17,461 nt of DNA, taken from contig JAHEYX010000021.1 of the NCBI GenBank assembly GCA_023251415.1, positions 1-17,461 of the forward strand. Reading direction: 5' to 3'. Below, piece by piece: positions 1 to 9,643 of this stretch (its first letter is position 1; each line of letters begins with the position of its first letter). The position numbers were made by a program, and so were the translations under genes. The notes under the pieces are model-generated. The model worked only from the letters and a program-made list of their open reading frames with translations, was not told the DNA's origin and did no database searches. Origin of the DNA: Chitinophagales bacterium. Its GTDB lineage: Bacteria; Bacteroidota; Bacteroidia; Chitinophagales; CAIODY01.

Positions 1-78
1 ACAGTTGGTGGAACCTTTCTTGTTATTATGGATGCTTTAAACGGCAAAATCGTTAAAGTTACCCATACCAAAGGGTAA
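1..78 (+). CDS. C-terminal end of an unidentified protein (partial)
   Basis: Frame 1 is open from the first base to a TAA at 76-78 and encodes 25 residues ending in LNGKIVKVTHTKG. The start lies outside the window. The stretch (hydrophobic strand, turn with Asn-Gly, then a strand rich in Val and Lys) looks like the last beta-hairpin of a small domain, but I do not recognise the family. It is on the same strand as the two genes that follow, separated from them by 70 bp without a clear terminator. The call rests only on the open frame and its natural protein-like composition. Confidence 0.5.
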   Translation, partial: TVGGTFLVIMDALNGKIVKVTHTKG

Positions 79-148
79 TTTGTGCTGTTGGTTTATATTG
101 CAATTCACTGTCTACTAATTACTGAAAACTAATTCACTTAATCACACT

Positions 149-487
149 ATGCTAATTACGATTACGTCTATACGATTGCGCTCGGTATTTTATTTTTTCA
201 AACTCTCTTATCACGGTTGGCAAGTAAGCAAACAACTCCAAAAACAAAACGGTTTTGTCGAATTACGTAATACCGGTTTTGGCTATCTGCATTATACCTG
301 CTCTGTTTGGGAAAATGAAGCTGCTCTTAAAGCATTTGCCGTAAGTGGTGCTCATAAAACTGCTATGCAACAAAGCGCAAAATTGGCAACTACTATTCAA
401 ACTTATACCTATTCTAGCGACCAGGTGCCTGATTGGGTAAGTGCCAAAAAACTGCTTTCCGAAAACGGAAAAACCATTCAGTTTTAA
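149..487 (+). CDS. Small dimeric alpha/beta-barrel-like protein (DUF3291 / monooxygenase-like)
   Basis: This encodes 112 residues starting at ATG. The middle part, with the segments GYLHYTCSVWENEAALKAF and SGAHKTAM, has the pattern of the dimeric alpha/beta-barrel superfamily (DUF3291, antibiotic-biosynthesis-monooxygenase-like and spheroidene-monooxygenase-like proteins): a beta strand ending in S-V-W, then a helix with E-x-A-L-x-A-F, then a conserved G-A-H. No signal peptide or membrane segment is convincing, so it is probably cytoplasmic. The stop is 3 bp before the ATG of the acetyltransferase gene, so the two are probably one transcript. The substrate is unknown. The family assignment comes from the motif pattern by eye; the existence of the gene is more certain than its name. 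Confidence 0.65.
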   Translation: MLITITSIRLRSVFYFFKLSYHGWQVSKQLQKQNGFVELRNTGFGYLHYTCSVWENEAALKAFAVSGAHKTAMQQSAKLATTIQTYTYSSDQVPDWVSAKKLLSENGKTIQF

Positions 488-490
488 TTC

Positions 491-946
491 ATGAGCGACT
501 TAATCCTTATCCCCATTCCGCAATCTATTAGTGAATGTGCTGCATTTACTCAAAATCCGCTTTGTGATGACACCCTGCAACTAACCTTGGATTACTATAC
601 GCAGATTGGATTTGCGCCTCCTTGGATTTGCTATTATGCAAGTATAAACAATCAACTAGTTGGTAGTGCCGGTTATAAAGGAGCTCCAATCAATGGAAGC
701 ATTGAAATCGCTTATGGTACTTTTGAACCTTTTCGTAAGCAAGGTATCAGTTATCAAATTGCAAAAGCTCTGGTTGAAAAGGCTTTGACGCATAACCCAC
801 AACTGCGCATTACGGCTTGCACCTTAGCAGAAGAAAACTATTCCACCAAAATACTGCGCAAAAACAGTTTTCGTAGGATGCGTGAATTACAAGATCCCGA
901 AGACGGCTTGATTTGGGAATGGGAATACCATACTGATCGCCAATAA
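491..946 (+). CDS. GNAT-family N-acetyltransferase
   Basis: This encodes 151 residues, a normal length for a single-domain GCN5-related N-acetyltransferase, which moves an acetyl group from acetyl-CoA to an amine. The acetyl-CoA pyrophosphate-binding motif A is visible around residues 75-95: a beta strand (IEIAYGTFEPF) followed by R-K-Q-G-I-S, matching the family R/Q-x-x-G-x-G/A loop, and an amphipathic helix. The later segments ITACTLAEENYSTKILRKN and GF-like SFRRM resemble the usual motif B region (N-x-x-S-x-x-x-L-x-K-x-G/N-F), here with Ser in place of the common Gly before Phe. The protein resembles the RimJ-like ribosomal-protein acetyltransferase branch, but the acceptor cannot be told from sequence. 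It follows the preceding gene by 3 bp and ends at a bidirectional terminator. Confidence 0.82.
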   Translation: MSDLILIPIPQSISECAAFTQNPLCDDTLQLTLDYYTQIGFAPPWICYYASINNQLVGSAGYKGAPINGSIEIAYGTFEPFRKQGISYQIAKALVEKALTHNPQLRITACTLAEENYSTKILRKNSFRRMRELQDPEDGLIWEWEYHTDRQ

Positions 947-950
947 AAAA

Positions 951-974
951 GCCACCTGAAATCAATCAGATGGC
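951..974. terminator. Bidirectional intrinsic terminator between the acetyltransferase gene and atpG
   Basis: The arms GCCACCTGA (951-959) and TCAGATGGC (966-974) form a 9-bp stem with one C/A mismatch and a 6-nt loop. Six A bases precede it (945-950) and four T bases follow it (976-979). Read on the minus strand, the stem is followed by TTTTTT, a classical intrinsic terminator for the ATP synthase operon that ends at 999. Read on the plus strand, it has a shorter T-run and can end the acetyltransferase transcript. The convergent arrangement of the flanking genes supports a shared role. Confidence 0.85.
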
Positions 975-998
975 CTTTTCGGTAATTTTAAGGAAATA

Positions 999-1880
999 TT
1001 AGTTTTCTAAAGCTGCTGCACCACTCACAATCTCTGTTAATTCGGTGGTAATAGCGGCTTGACGTGCACGGTTGTAACTTAAACGCAATGATTTCAATAA
1101 TTCATTGGCATTTTCAGAAGCCTTATCCATTGCGGTCATACGAGCACCATGTTCACTGGCATTGGTATCCAACACACATTTGAAGAATTGTGTTTTCAAA
1201 ATTTTTGGAACCAATTCAACAATCAAGGTTTCTTTTGAAGGCTGATAAATAAAGTCGTTGTTCGTAGCTTTAGCATTGGCAGCCGGTTTTTGTTTTGCAA
1301 TAGGTAAGAACGGCTCTACAACAAAGTTTTGGTTAGCCGCATTTTTAAATTGGCTGTACACAATATCCACCTTATCATATTCGCCGGTAACAAAACCTTG
1401 CATTACTTTTTCAGCACCACGCGACACGTTTTCGAAGCTGATTTGACTGAACAAGCCAACAAAATCGGTATTTACTTTATAGGCTTTGCGGAAGAAATCG
1501 GCACCCTTTTTACCAATGCACATAATTTCAACGTTGCCTTTTTTCAATTGCTCAGCATATTGTGTAGTAACTAAAATACGTGCAGTTTTAATCAAGTTAG
1601 CGTTAAAACCACCACACAAACCTCTATCACTGGTAACCAACACCACCAATACTTTATTTACCTGACGTTCTGCGGCATAACTGATTTGTACATCGGATTC
1701 ACCGCTGACAATATTTTGCAGCATTTCGCTCAGCTTATTACTGTACGGACGCATCTGAACGATACGATCCTGCGCTTTACGCAGTTTGGCCGCACTCACC
1801 ATTTTCATGGCTTTCGTAATCTGCTGGGTGGACATTACAGATTTTATTCTGTTTCTGACCTCTTTTAACTGACCTGCCAT
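999..1880 (-). CDS. atpG: F1Fo ATP synthase subunit gamma
   Basis: This encodes 293 residues, close to the usual length for the gamma subunit, the rotating central stalk of F1. The N-terminal helix (residues 1-58) has the family pattern I-K-S-V-x-S-T-Q-Q-I-T-K-A-M-K-M-V. The segment VTSDRGLCGGFNANL (83-95 region) and the C-terminal signature ITTELTEIVSGAAAL (277-291) are diagnostic. The two terminal helices form the coiled coil that turns inside the alpha3beta3 ring. It is the last gene of the operon, 56 bp after atpA, and ends just before an intrinsic terminator. No epsilon or beta gene follows, so those must be encoded elsewhere. Confidence 0.98.
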   Translation of the reverse strand: MAGQLKEVRNRIKSVMSTQQITKAMKMVSAAKLRKAQDRIVQMRPYSNKLSEMLQNIVSGESDVQISYAAERQVNKVLVVLVTSDRGLCGGFNANLIKTARILVTTQYAEQLKKGNVEIMCIGKKGADFFRKAYKVNTDFVGLFSQISFENVSRGAEKVMQGFVTGEYDKVDIVYSQFKNAANQNFVVEPFLPIAKQKPAANAKATNNDFIYQPSKETLIVELVPKILKTQFFKCVLDTNASEHGARMTAMDKASENANELLKSLRLSYNRARQAAITTELTEIVSGAAALEN

Positions 1881-1936
1881 TGTTTAATTTTTACTTTTCT
1901 TTTGGTTCAATACCGCTTTTCAACAGTATTCTTTGT

Positions 1937-3526
<1,590 letters not shown>

Positions 3527-3544
3527 TTATGCTGATAAATTAGT

Positions 3545-4102
3545 TTAGAATTTTTTTACGTAAATATTATCCATGAATTGTTTTTTCACGGCTTTTAAGT
3601 CATGTGCAATAGAAGCATCAAAGAGTTTATTGTCAAACTCCAACACAAAACCGCCGATTAAATTTTCGTTTACGCCGGTTTGCCATTCGATATTCTTCAA
3701 TTGCGTGTTTTTTTCGATCATGTCTTTGATCTTCTGCAAAGTAGTTGAATCAACTGCCACTGCTGAAGTAAATTTAACGGCAGTAATACCTTTCATGGCA
3801 TTGTACTGAACGATTACTTCATGCATAATATCTTTCAAAAAGAACTCGCGTCCTTTTTGAATTACAATGCGGAAAAACGCCATTGTTAAGGCATTGATTT
3901 TATCGCCCACAATAGCTTCAAAAATTTTAATCTTTTTGTCCGATTTGATAATCGGGCTTTTCATCATCAAAAAGAAATTGCGATCATTGGCCAATTCCAT
4001 AAACAATCGGGCATCTGCATAAACTGCTTCTACCTGATTTTTTTCGATTGCCAAATCCATTAAGGATTTTGCGTACCGGCCTGAGATTTTAATATTTGCC
4101 AT
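3545..4102 (-). CDS. atpH: F1Fo ATP synthase subunit delta
   Basis: This encodes 185 residues, typical of bacterial delta (OSCP), which ties the peripheral stalk (subunit b) to the top of F1. The N-terminal part (1-105) is helical with the family opening R-Y-A-K-S-L-M-D-L-A. The C-terminal signature IGGFVLEFDNKLFDASI is at 149-165, matching the conserved G-G-x-x-x-x-x-x-D-x-x-x-D-x-S pattern. It sits between atpF (45 bp upstream) and atpA (27 bp downstream), the standard position. Start choice is simple because ATG is followed directly by a typical N-terminus. Confidence 0.97.
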   Translation of the reverse strand: MANIKISGRYAKSLMDLAIEKNQVEAVYADARLFMELANDRNFFLMMKSPIIKSDKKIKIFEAIVGDKINALTMAFFRIVIQKGREFFLKDIMHEVIVQYNAMKGITAVKFTSAVAVDSTTLQKIKDMIEKNTQLKNIEWQTGVNENLIGGFVLEFDNKLFDASIAHDLKAVKKQFMDNIYVKKF

Positions 4103-4147
4103 GTTGTATGATTTAGTTGAGCAGTTCTTGTTGCTTCAACAAAAAGC

Positions 4148-4642
4148 TTAGTTCAATTTAATTTCGCCTACCAATTGATTTACATAATTCATTTGCTCGC
4201 CGTCTTTTTTCAATTCTTTGCGAATCATTTTTTCTGCTACTTCAGTAGCTAAGTTGCCGATTTGGTTTTTAATATCTACCAAAGCTGCATTCTTTTGGTT
4301 TTCAATTTCTCTTTTGGCATCTGCTAAAATCTTAGCTGCTTCAGCTTTAGCGCTGTCAGTAGCTACCGCACGCATGCGTTCAGAAGCTTCTTTTGCTTCT
4401 TTAATGATTTTTGCTTTTTCTTCTTTGGCTTCGTTTAAGATACGTTGGTTATCTGCAGCCAAATTAGCCATTTCGGCACGTGCATTTTCAGCACTTTTTA
4501 AAGCTGTATTGATACCTTCTTCACGTTCTTTCAACGCAGCAACAATAGGTTTCCAGGCAAATTTGCTCAGAATGAATAAAATCACTAGGAAGATACAGAG
4601 TGTCCAGAAGAAAAGACCGAATTCCGGTTTGAGTAATTCCAT
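4148..4642 (-). CDS. atpF: F1Fo ATP synthase subunit b
   Basis: This encodes 164 residues. A single N-terminal membrane helix (about residues 7-28, starting with FGLFFWTLCIFLVILFIL) is followed by WKPIVAALKEREEGI and a long charged helix rich in Ala, Glu and Lys (about 40-150). This is the usual layout of subunit b, the peripheral-stalk dimer that keeps F1 from turning with the rotor. Only one b-type gene is present, so the stalk is likely a homodimer. A terminator-like hairpin lies in the 120-bp gap upstream, between it and atpE, which may lower its expression relative to atpE. Confidence 0.97.
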   Translation of the reverse strand: MELLKPEFGLFFWTLCIFLVILFILSKFAWKPIVAALKEREEGINTALKSAENARAEMANLAADNQRILNEAKEEKAKIIKEAKEASERMRAVATDSAKAEAAKILADAKREIENQKNAALVDIKNQIGNLATEVAEKMIRKELKKDGEQMNYVNQLVGEIKLN

Positions 4643-4704
4643 TTTAAAGCACTGTTTATAGTTAATGTTTAGTCGTTACGACCGTTCTAATTTTAATTTT
4701 AAAA

Positions 4705-4743
4705 AACATTGCACCTATCGCCAACCGCTTTAAGTGCAATGTT
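4705..4743 (-). terminator. Terminator-like hairpin between atpE and atpF (candidate attenuator or mRNA stabiliser)
   Basis: AACATTGCAC (4705-4714) and GTGCAATGTT (4734-4743) are perfect 10-bp inverted repeats separated by 19 nt. In the direction of transcription (minus strand) the second arm runs straight into a T-run (TTTTTT, counting the last two stem bases), as in an intrinsic terminator with a rather weak, AT-rich stem. It lies 19 bp after the atpE stop and about 60 bp before the atpF start, inside an otherwise continuous operon. Partial termination, or 3'-end protection of a short atpB-atpE message, would raise subunit c over the other subunits. That function is inference; the inverted repeat itself is plain. 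Confidence 0.6.
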
Positions 4744-4762
4744 AAATTTTAGGATGCTGATC

Positions 4763-5005
<243 letters not shown>

Positions 5006-5069
5006 TTATTGTTTATAATTAAGAAATCCAAATTCCGTTTCCGGCTTCTTCCATCCGGCTCGTCTATTA

Positions 5070-6182
5070 TTAATGGTGATCGTCGTGCCCTTCTTCTACC
5101 GCTTCACCAATAAATAATGCACTCAAAATTGTAAAGATGTACGCTTGTACAAATGCTACCAGTAATTCAATACAGAACATAAATACACCAAACACCATCG
5201 AGAATACTGCTGTACCCCATCCTAAACCAACGTTCATTTCAGCAAAAATGAAAATCAAACTCACTACCGTTAAGATAATCATGTGACCGGCCAAAATATT
5301 GGCGAACAAACGTATCATCAAGGCAAATGGTTTAATGAAAATACCTAAAATTTCTACCGGAGTTAAAATCAACAATACCGGTTTAGGTACACCCGGCATC
5401 ATTAAAATATGTTTCCAGTAATGTTTGTTACTGCTGAACATGATTAAGATAAAGGTAATACCTGCTAAAACCGCTGTACACGCCGTGTTACCGGTTAAGT
5501 TAGCCCCACCCGGAATCAACCCTAACATGTTGTTGATCCAAATAAAGAAGAATACCGTTAACAAGTACGGTAAATACTTCATGTACTTTTTACCCAACAT
5601 CGGTTTTGCAACTTCATCCTGAACAAATAAAATGATTGGTTCTAAAGCATTTTGCAAACCTGTTGGCGCAGTACCCGGATTAGCTTTGTATTTACGCGCA
5701 ATAGATATAAAAATCAACAGCAATAAAAACGCACTTAATAATAAGGATACCACGTTTTTAGTCAACGATAAATCGTAAAATTTAGCACCGTCTTCACGAA
5801 TCAATTTGTGCGTGTGATGGTCCACTTTGTACCCATCATAGGCTTCTCCTTCGGCAATTTTACCGTATGAAAACACCGAAACACCATGGTCAGGGCTGTA
5901 TGCAATACAGGGCAAATTAAAGCCGATTTCTTTATCGCCCAATTTGAAAAACTCCCAATTGTAGGCATCTCCCACGTGATGTTTAATCACATCGCTGGGG
6001 TTAAATTTACCTGCTTTGGCTTCATGCCCTTCTTCGGCTGCTGCCTCGGTGGTTACATTAGCTGAATCTACTTTCTCGGTTGAGGTACCCTCGGCAGAGG
6101 CATTGGCCTTTGTCGGTACGCTGAAAACAAGCAGGCAAATAGCCAAAACGCTTGTCAATACTATATTTGTGATACGCTGCAC
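5070..6182 (-). CDS. atpB: F1Fo ATP synthase subunit a, with signal peptide and N-terminal periplasmic extension, GTG start
   Basis: This encodes 370 residues, about 100 longer than the E. coli subunit. Residues 1-28 look like a cleavable signal peptide (hydrophobic core 6-21, A-N-A-S-A near the cleavage site), followed by a polar, likely periplasmic segment (29-140), as is common in Bacteroidota. The membrane part begins near 143. Arg291 in FALMIRLFANILAGH is the essential proton-channel arginine, and Glu278 and Gln346 (FVQAYIFTIL) sit in the expected conserved contexts. The start codon is GTG at 6180-6182. The frame stays open upstream to 6263 but contains no ATG, and the next internal Met is near residue 195, so GTG is well supported. 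The C-terminus is His- and acid-rich (EEGHDDHH). Confidence 0.96.
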   Translation of the reverse strand: MQRITNIVLTSVLAICLLVFSVPTKANASAEGTSTEKVDSANVTTEAAAEEGHEAKAGKFNPSDVIKHHVGDAYNWEFFKLGDKEIGFNLPCIAYSPDHGVSVFSYGKIAEGEAYDGYKVDHHTHKLIREDGAKFYDLSLTKNVVSLLLSAFLLLLIFISIARKYKANPGTAPTGLQNALEPIILFVQDEVAKPMLGKKYMKYLPYLLTVFFFIWINNMLGLIPGGANLTGNTACTAVLAGITFILIMFSSNKHYWKHILMMPGVPKPVLLILTPVEILGIFIKPFALMIRLFANILAGHMIILTVVSLIFIFAEMNVGLGWGTAVFSMVFGVFMFCIELLVAFVQAYIFTILSALFIGEAVEEGHDDHH

Positions 6183-6208
6183 GGGCGAATGTTTATTTTT
6201 TGAGACCG

Positions 6209-6216
6209 CAAATGTA
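6209..6216 (-). promoter_or_regulatory. Candidate Bacteroidota -7 box (TACATTTG) for the atp operon
   Basis: On the minus strand this reads TACATTTG, a perfect match to the Bacteroidota -7 consensus TAnnTTTG. Transcription would start near 6204, leaving a short leader of about 22 nt before the GTG of atpB. A TTTG lies upstream at 6247-6250, but the 30-bp spacing is longer than the usual 17-23 bp, so the -33 part is not convincing. The 213-bp gap between the TPR gene and atpB (6183-6395) shows no strong terminator, so some read-through from upstream is also possible. Confidence 0.4.
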
Positions 6217-6395
6217 GTGAAGGAATTCTGAAAAAAGAAGTAGAAACAAAGGATTTCACTAATTTATTCCAATTAATTTACCCTCTTTTGCGCGCCGCTG
6301 CTGCAATTGAGGTCTTTTTCAATAAATTTTAAAAATTTACAATAAATCAGTCGACCATCACCGGTCTTGAACAGCTTTTAGCCCGATTTCAGCTT

Positions 6396-8144
6396 TTATT
6401 CTTCTAAAAACTTGCGTGCCGCTATTTTCTTAGCCAAAGTAGTCGAATCGCTATTGTGCGATTGGGCTTTGTTCCAATACTCCAAAGCCTTGCTTTCATT
6501 GCCCATTTTGGCATAAACATCCCCTAAATGCTCTAATAAAGTGGGGTTGTTTTCATTGTTTACATGTGCTAATGCCTTTTCGATCCATGATTTTGCTTCA
6601 TCCAACTTATTTTGTCTGAACAATATCCAGCCGTAAGTGTCTTCAAAGGATGCATTTCCGGGACTCAACTCAATTGAACGTTTCGACAAAGCTGCTGCCC
6701 GTTCTAAATTTTCTTGACGTAAGCTTAAATAGTAGGCGTAATTGTTCATCACATACACCTCATCCGGCTTCAGTTGTAAGGCCTTTTCATAACTGCTGTC
6801 GCTGGCTCCGTGGCGGCCAAGGGCATGATACGCATCCCCTAATGACGAATAAAATTGGGTTTGCAAAGGTCTGTTATCGCCACACATCACCACCCCTTTT
6901 TTCAAAGCTTTGATGGCTTCGTTGTGCTTTTTTAATTGGCTATTGGCTATCCCGTTGAAAAAGAATACCAAAGCTTGTGTCGGAAATAAGCCCTTAGCTT
7001 CTTCCGAATAATACAATAACGAATCAAATTGATGTAAATCGCTTTCTATAAATAACAATTGCTGCCAAACACCAAACTCTTTATTGTCTAAGCTGATGGA
7101 TTTTTTATAGTCGCTTTCAGCCGCCAACAAGTCTTTTTCTTGCAAATTCAAATCGCCGCTAATGGCATACACTTTCGCATCGGTAGGGTGTGCGGAGCGC
7201 AATAAAGCAACTGCCGCCTTTGCCGGGGCTACTTTGGTGCTGTCAACAATGCATTGCTCTAATAAAGGTCCCAAAACTGCCATTTTCATGTCAATGGTTA
7301 AATCGGTGCTTTGTATACAGCGGTTTAAGTACAGTTGATAATTGGCTTGATCTCTTTTATTAAAGTAGTATTGCGCCATCGATAGAGCGGTCATGCCATT
7401 ATCCGGACAAGCCTTCAACATTCTATCGTAGGTTTCTTTGGCTTTATCGGCTTGGTTTGTCGATTCGTACAATTCGGCCATCATGCCATAATAACGTGCT
7501 TCGGTAGGGTCTAATTGAATCAATTTCTCTAACTCGGCTGCCGCTTCTTTCACTTTACCCATGCGCATATACAATTGCTCTTTCTGCTGTATCAGCTCTT
7601 CGCTAACACCGGTATGCTTTTCTAAGCCTTCAAACATTTGTATGGCCTCATTGGGTTTACCGGCTTTTAAATATAGAATAGCCGCCGTTAAGTAATAATT
7701 AGGCTCATCGGGGTTTTGTGCCAACAACTCTTGATACACGGCTGCGGCTTCTTTATACTTTTTAGTAGTGCCCAAAGCGTCGGCATATTGCAGCAAATAC
7801 CATTTGTTTTTCGGACTTCTTTTAACTGCATCTTTTGAAAACGCCAAAGCTGCATCGTACTTTTGATTGCCGGCATATATTTTAGCCAACTCATACATGG
7901 CAGCGGCATTTTCGGGATTGATGCGCAAACACTCGGTATACAAATTAATGGCCTGGGGCACGTCATTAAGCAACTGTGCTTTTTTAGCATCCAAAAACGT
8001 GCGTTGCTCGCGGCTGTCAATTTCGTCTTGAATACTGTCGGCAACACTGAAATCCCCTTTGGTAGCATGCACACGGTCGCCTGCACCACATGAAGCAAAC
8101 ACTGCTAAAGCCAGTACGGCAACGATATGTAGGGGTTTAATCAA
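6396..8144 (-). CDS. TPR-repeat outer lipoprotein, TTG start
   Basis: This encodes 582 residues. A lipoprotein signal occupies residues 1-19, with a hydrophobic core and the lipobox FASC before Gly20. The rest is a long series of tetratricopeptide repeats, with recurring patterns such as A-x-x-Y-x-x-L-L-x-x-x-P-D and L-G-D-V-Y-A-K-M-G, the last units near residues 430-560. Such proteins act as scaffolds at the envelope; the partner is unknown. The start is TTG (8142-8144), two bases after the TAA of the nucleotidyltransferase gene. An in-frame stop lies four codons upstream and the next Met is near residue 84, beyond the lipobox, so TTG is required to keep the export signal. Neighbouring a nucleotidyltransferase gene is an arrangement I recall from other Bacteroidota. 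Confidence 0.9.
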   Translation of the reverse strand: MIKPLHIVAVLALAVFASCGAGDRVHATKGDFSVADSIQDEIDSREQRTFLDAKKAQLLNDVPQAINLYTECLRINPENAAAMYELAKIYAGNQKYDAALAFSKDAVKRSPKNKWYLLQYADALGTTKKYKEAAAVYQELLAQNPDEPNYYLTAAILYLKAGKPNEAIQMFEGLEKHTGVSEELIQQKEQLYMRMGKVKEAAAELEKLIQLDPTEARYYGMMAELYESTNQADKAKETYDRMLKACPDNGMTALSMAQYYFNKRDQANYQLYLNRCIQSTDLTIDMKMAVLGPLLEQCIVDSTKVAPAKAAVALLRSAHPTDAKVYAISGDLNLQEKDLLAAESDYKKSISLDNKEFGVWQQLLFIESDLHQFDSLLYYSEEAKGLFPTQALVFFFNGIANSQLKKHNEAIKALKKGVVMCGDNRPLQTQFYSSLGDAYHALGRHGASDSSYEKALQLKPDEVYVMNNYAYYLSLRQENLERAAALSKRSIELSPGNASFEDTYGWILFRQNKLDEAKSWIEKALAHVNNENNPTLLEHLGDVYAKMGNESKALEYWNKAQSHNSDSTTLAKKIAARKFLEE

Positions 8145-8146
8145 GC

Positions 8147-9151
8147 TTATTTTTTAATGGTGGTATAATCGCCAATGCTCACGTCATCTGCTTTTCCGCT
8201 GTAGTTTACAAAACTGCCCAACATGCTGTTGTTTACCACAACCGCTTCTAATTGGGTATTTTGTTGAATAATGCTATTGCTGATAACGGCTTGTTTTATG
8301 CTCGAGTTTTTACCAATCGACACATAGGGACCAACTACGGCACCATCCAAACTCACATTTTCGTCGATAAAGCAAGGTTGAATAATGGTGCTATTAGTAA
8401 TTTTAGCACTGGCCGGAACACTCAATTGATTCGCAATTAAGCTCAAAACGCGCTGATTAGTGAAAACGGTAGCATCTTTATTACCGCAATCCAACCATTC
8501 TTTAACCTGACCGGCTCTGTATTTCAAGCCTTTTTGTTTCATGTTTTCGAGAGCGTTGGTTAATTGGTATTCGCCTTTTTCTTTAATATCATGGTCTAAG
8601 AGGTATTGCAATTCGTTTTTCAAATTCAGCCCGTCTTTAAAGTAGTAGATGCCAATAATGGCCAGGTCGCTCACAAATTCTTTCGGTTTTTCGATAAAAT
8701 CGGTAATGATACCCTCTGCATCCAATTTCACTACACCAAAAGCCGATGGGTCGGCTACTTGCTGCACATAAATTACCCCTTCATCAGCGGGGTTAATTTT
8801 AAAATCAGCATAGAACAAGGTATCGGCAAAGGCTACAATAACATGGTCGGTTAGTACTTCTTTGGCACACAAGATGGCGTGCGCAGTGCCCAATGGTTCA
8901 TCTTGATAAAAGATATGTCCTTTAGCACCTAGGCTTTGAGCAATATCAAGCAATTGCTTTTCGACAGCGGCACCAAAATCGCCGATTACGAAGGCAATAT
9001 TGTCAATTTTATCGTTGCACATGACAGCCAAATCTTCTACTAAGCGTTGAACGATGGGCTTTCCGGCAACCGGAATTAAAGGTTTAGCGGTAGTTAAGGT
9101 GTGGGGGCGCATCCGTTTACCGGCACCGGCCATAGGTACAATAATATTCAT
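8147..9151 (-). CDS. Sugar-1-phosphate nucleotidyltransferase with left-handed beta-helix C-terminus
   Basis: This encodes 334 residues. The N-terminal Rossmann-like domain has the nucleotide-binding loop GAGKRMRP (9-16), the segment AKPLIPVAGKPI (22-33), DEPLGTAHAIL (84-94), a metal-binding Asp in VAFAD (Asp110), FIEKPK (152-157) and EWLDCG (218-223), all typical of RmlA/GalU/GlmU-type enzymes that join NTP and sugar-1-phosphate with release of pyrophosphate. Residues 245-334 show hexapeptide periodicity (I/V-x-x-x-S/V-x), which predicts a left-handed beta-helix. Thymidylyl, guanylyl or uridylyl specificity cannot be told. It probably feeds cell-envelope polysaccharide synthesis. It is almost contiguous with the TPR lipoprotein gene downstream (2-bp gap), suggesting translational coupling. 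A near-match -7 box, TACATTTA, lies at 9177-9184 on the minus strand. Confidence 0.93.
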   Translation of the reverse strand: MNIIVPMAGAGKRMRPHTLTTAKPLIPVAGKPIVQRLVEDLAVMCNDKIDNIAFVIGDFGAAVEKQLLDIAQSLGAKGHIFYQDEPLGTAHAILCAKEVLTDHVIVAFADTLFYADFKINPADEGVIYVQQVADPSAFGVVKLDAEGIITDFIEKPKEFVSDLAIIGIYYFKDGLNLKNELQYLLDHDIKEKGEYQLTNALENMKQKGLKYRAGQVKEWLDCGNKDATVFTNQRVLSLIANQLSVPASAKITNSTIIQPCFIDENVSLDGAVVGPYVSIGKNSSIKQAVISNSIIQQNTQLEAVVVNNSMLGSFVNYSGKADDVSIGDYTTIKK

Positions 9152-9253
9152 TTGAGCTTTACTTATATTAAGAGCGTAAATGTAATAAAACTCAATTGCT
9201 AATTAAAAAATTGTTGCAGCAAGTACCAACGGCAATTGAACAAAGACCCTTAG

Positions 9254-9436
9254 CCAATTAATTGGGGCCTTGCGCTTGGCATTTGTGTTTTTAACACACA
9301 GCGCCTAGGTTATGCCAGGTACAGTTATTAACCAGCAGCGGCCATTGCAAGCCAAGCGCCGCGCTATCCGCTTTTACTCCGCGCGCGCCCTGCGTGCACG
9401 CTGCGTGGTAACCGCTCCTATCGCTAAGGCGGATAC
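9254..9436. repeat. GC-rich inverted-repeat element, probable dispersed repeat, in the 9152-9643 intergenic region
   Basis: This stretch is much richer in GC than its flanks. It opens with the 12-bp palindrome CCAATTAATTGG (9254-9265). GCGCTTGGC (9272-9280) pairs with GCCAAGCGC (9351-9359), TATCCGC (9365-9371) pairs with GCGGATA (9429-9435), and GCGTGCACGC (9392-9401) is a perfect 10-bp palindrome between them. The pattern is two successive long hairpins. I recall similar GC-rich hairpin sequences scattered between genes in Bacteroidota, but copy number cannot be checked here. No protein-like frame is present. The flanks (9152-9253 and 9437-9643) are ordinary AT-rich sequence with nothing further I can support. 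Confidence 0.6.
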
Positions 9437-9643
9437 GGGCATTCAAAAGTGTAAGCGCAATTAAAAGTTGAACAATGTATATCATTATACCTTGTATCCT
9501 AAAATAATAACTCGAAGTCACAAATCCTTGGCGCGAATTAAACTACTTCTGCTAATGCCTTTACAGACTGCTTAATTCACCTTTATCTGCCATTTGTTGT
9601 TGGCGGGGTCGTTTCATTGGTTTGCTTAGTTGTTGAAGCTGCT

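Noticed and set aside
6315..6345. Possible terminator after the TPR gene (AT-rich palindrome AAATTTTAAAAATTT)
   Set aside because: The stem has no GC pairs and would be too weak; I see no other terminator in the 6183-6395 gap.
9291..9521. Open frame on the minus strand across the GC-rich element
   Set aside because: It runs through the inverted repeats, has no protein-like pattern, and is best explained as a by-product of GC-rich repeat sequence.
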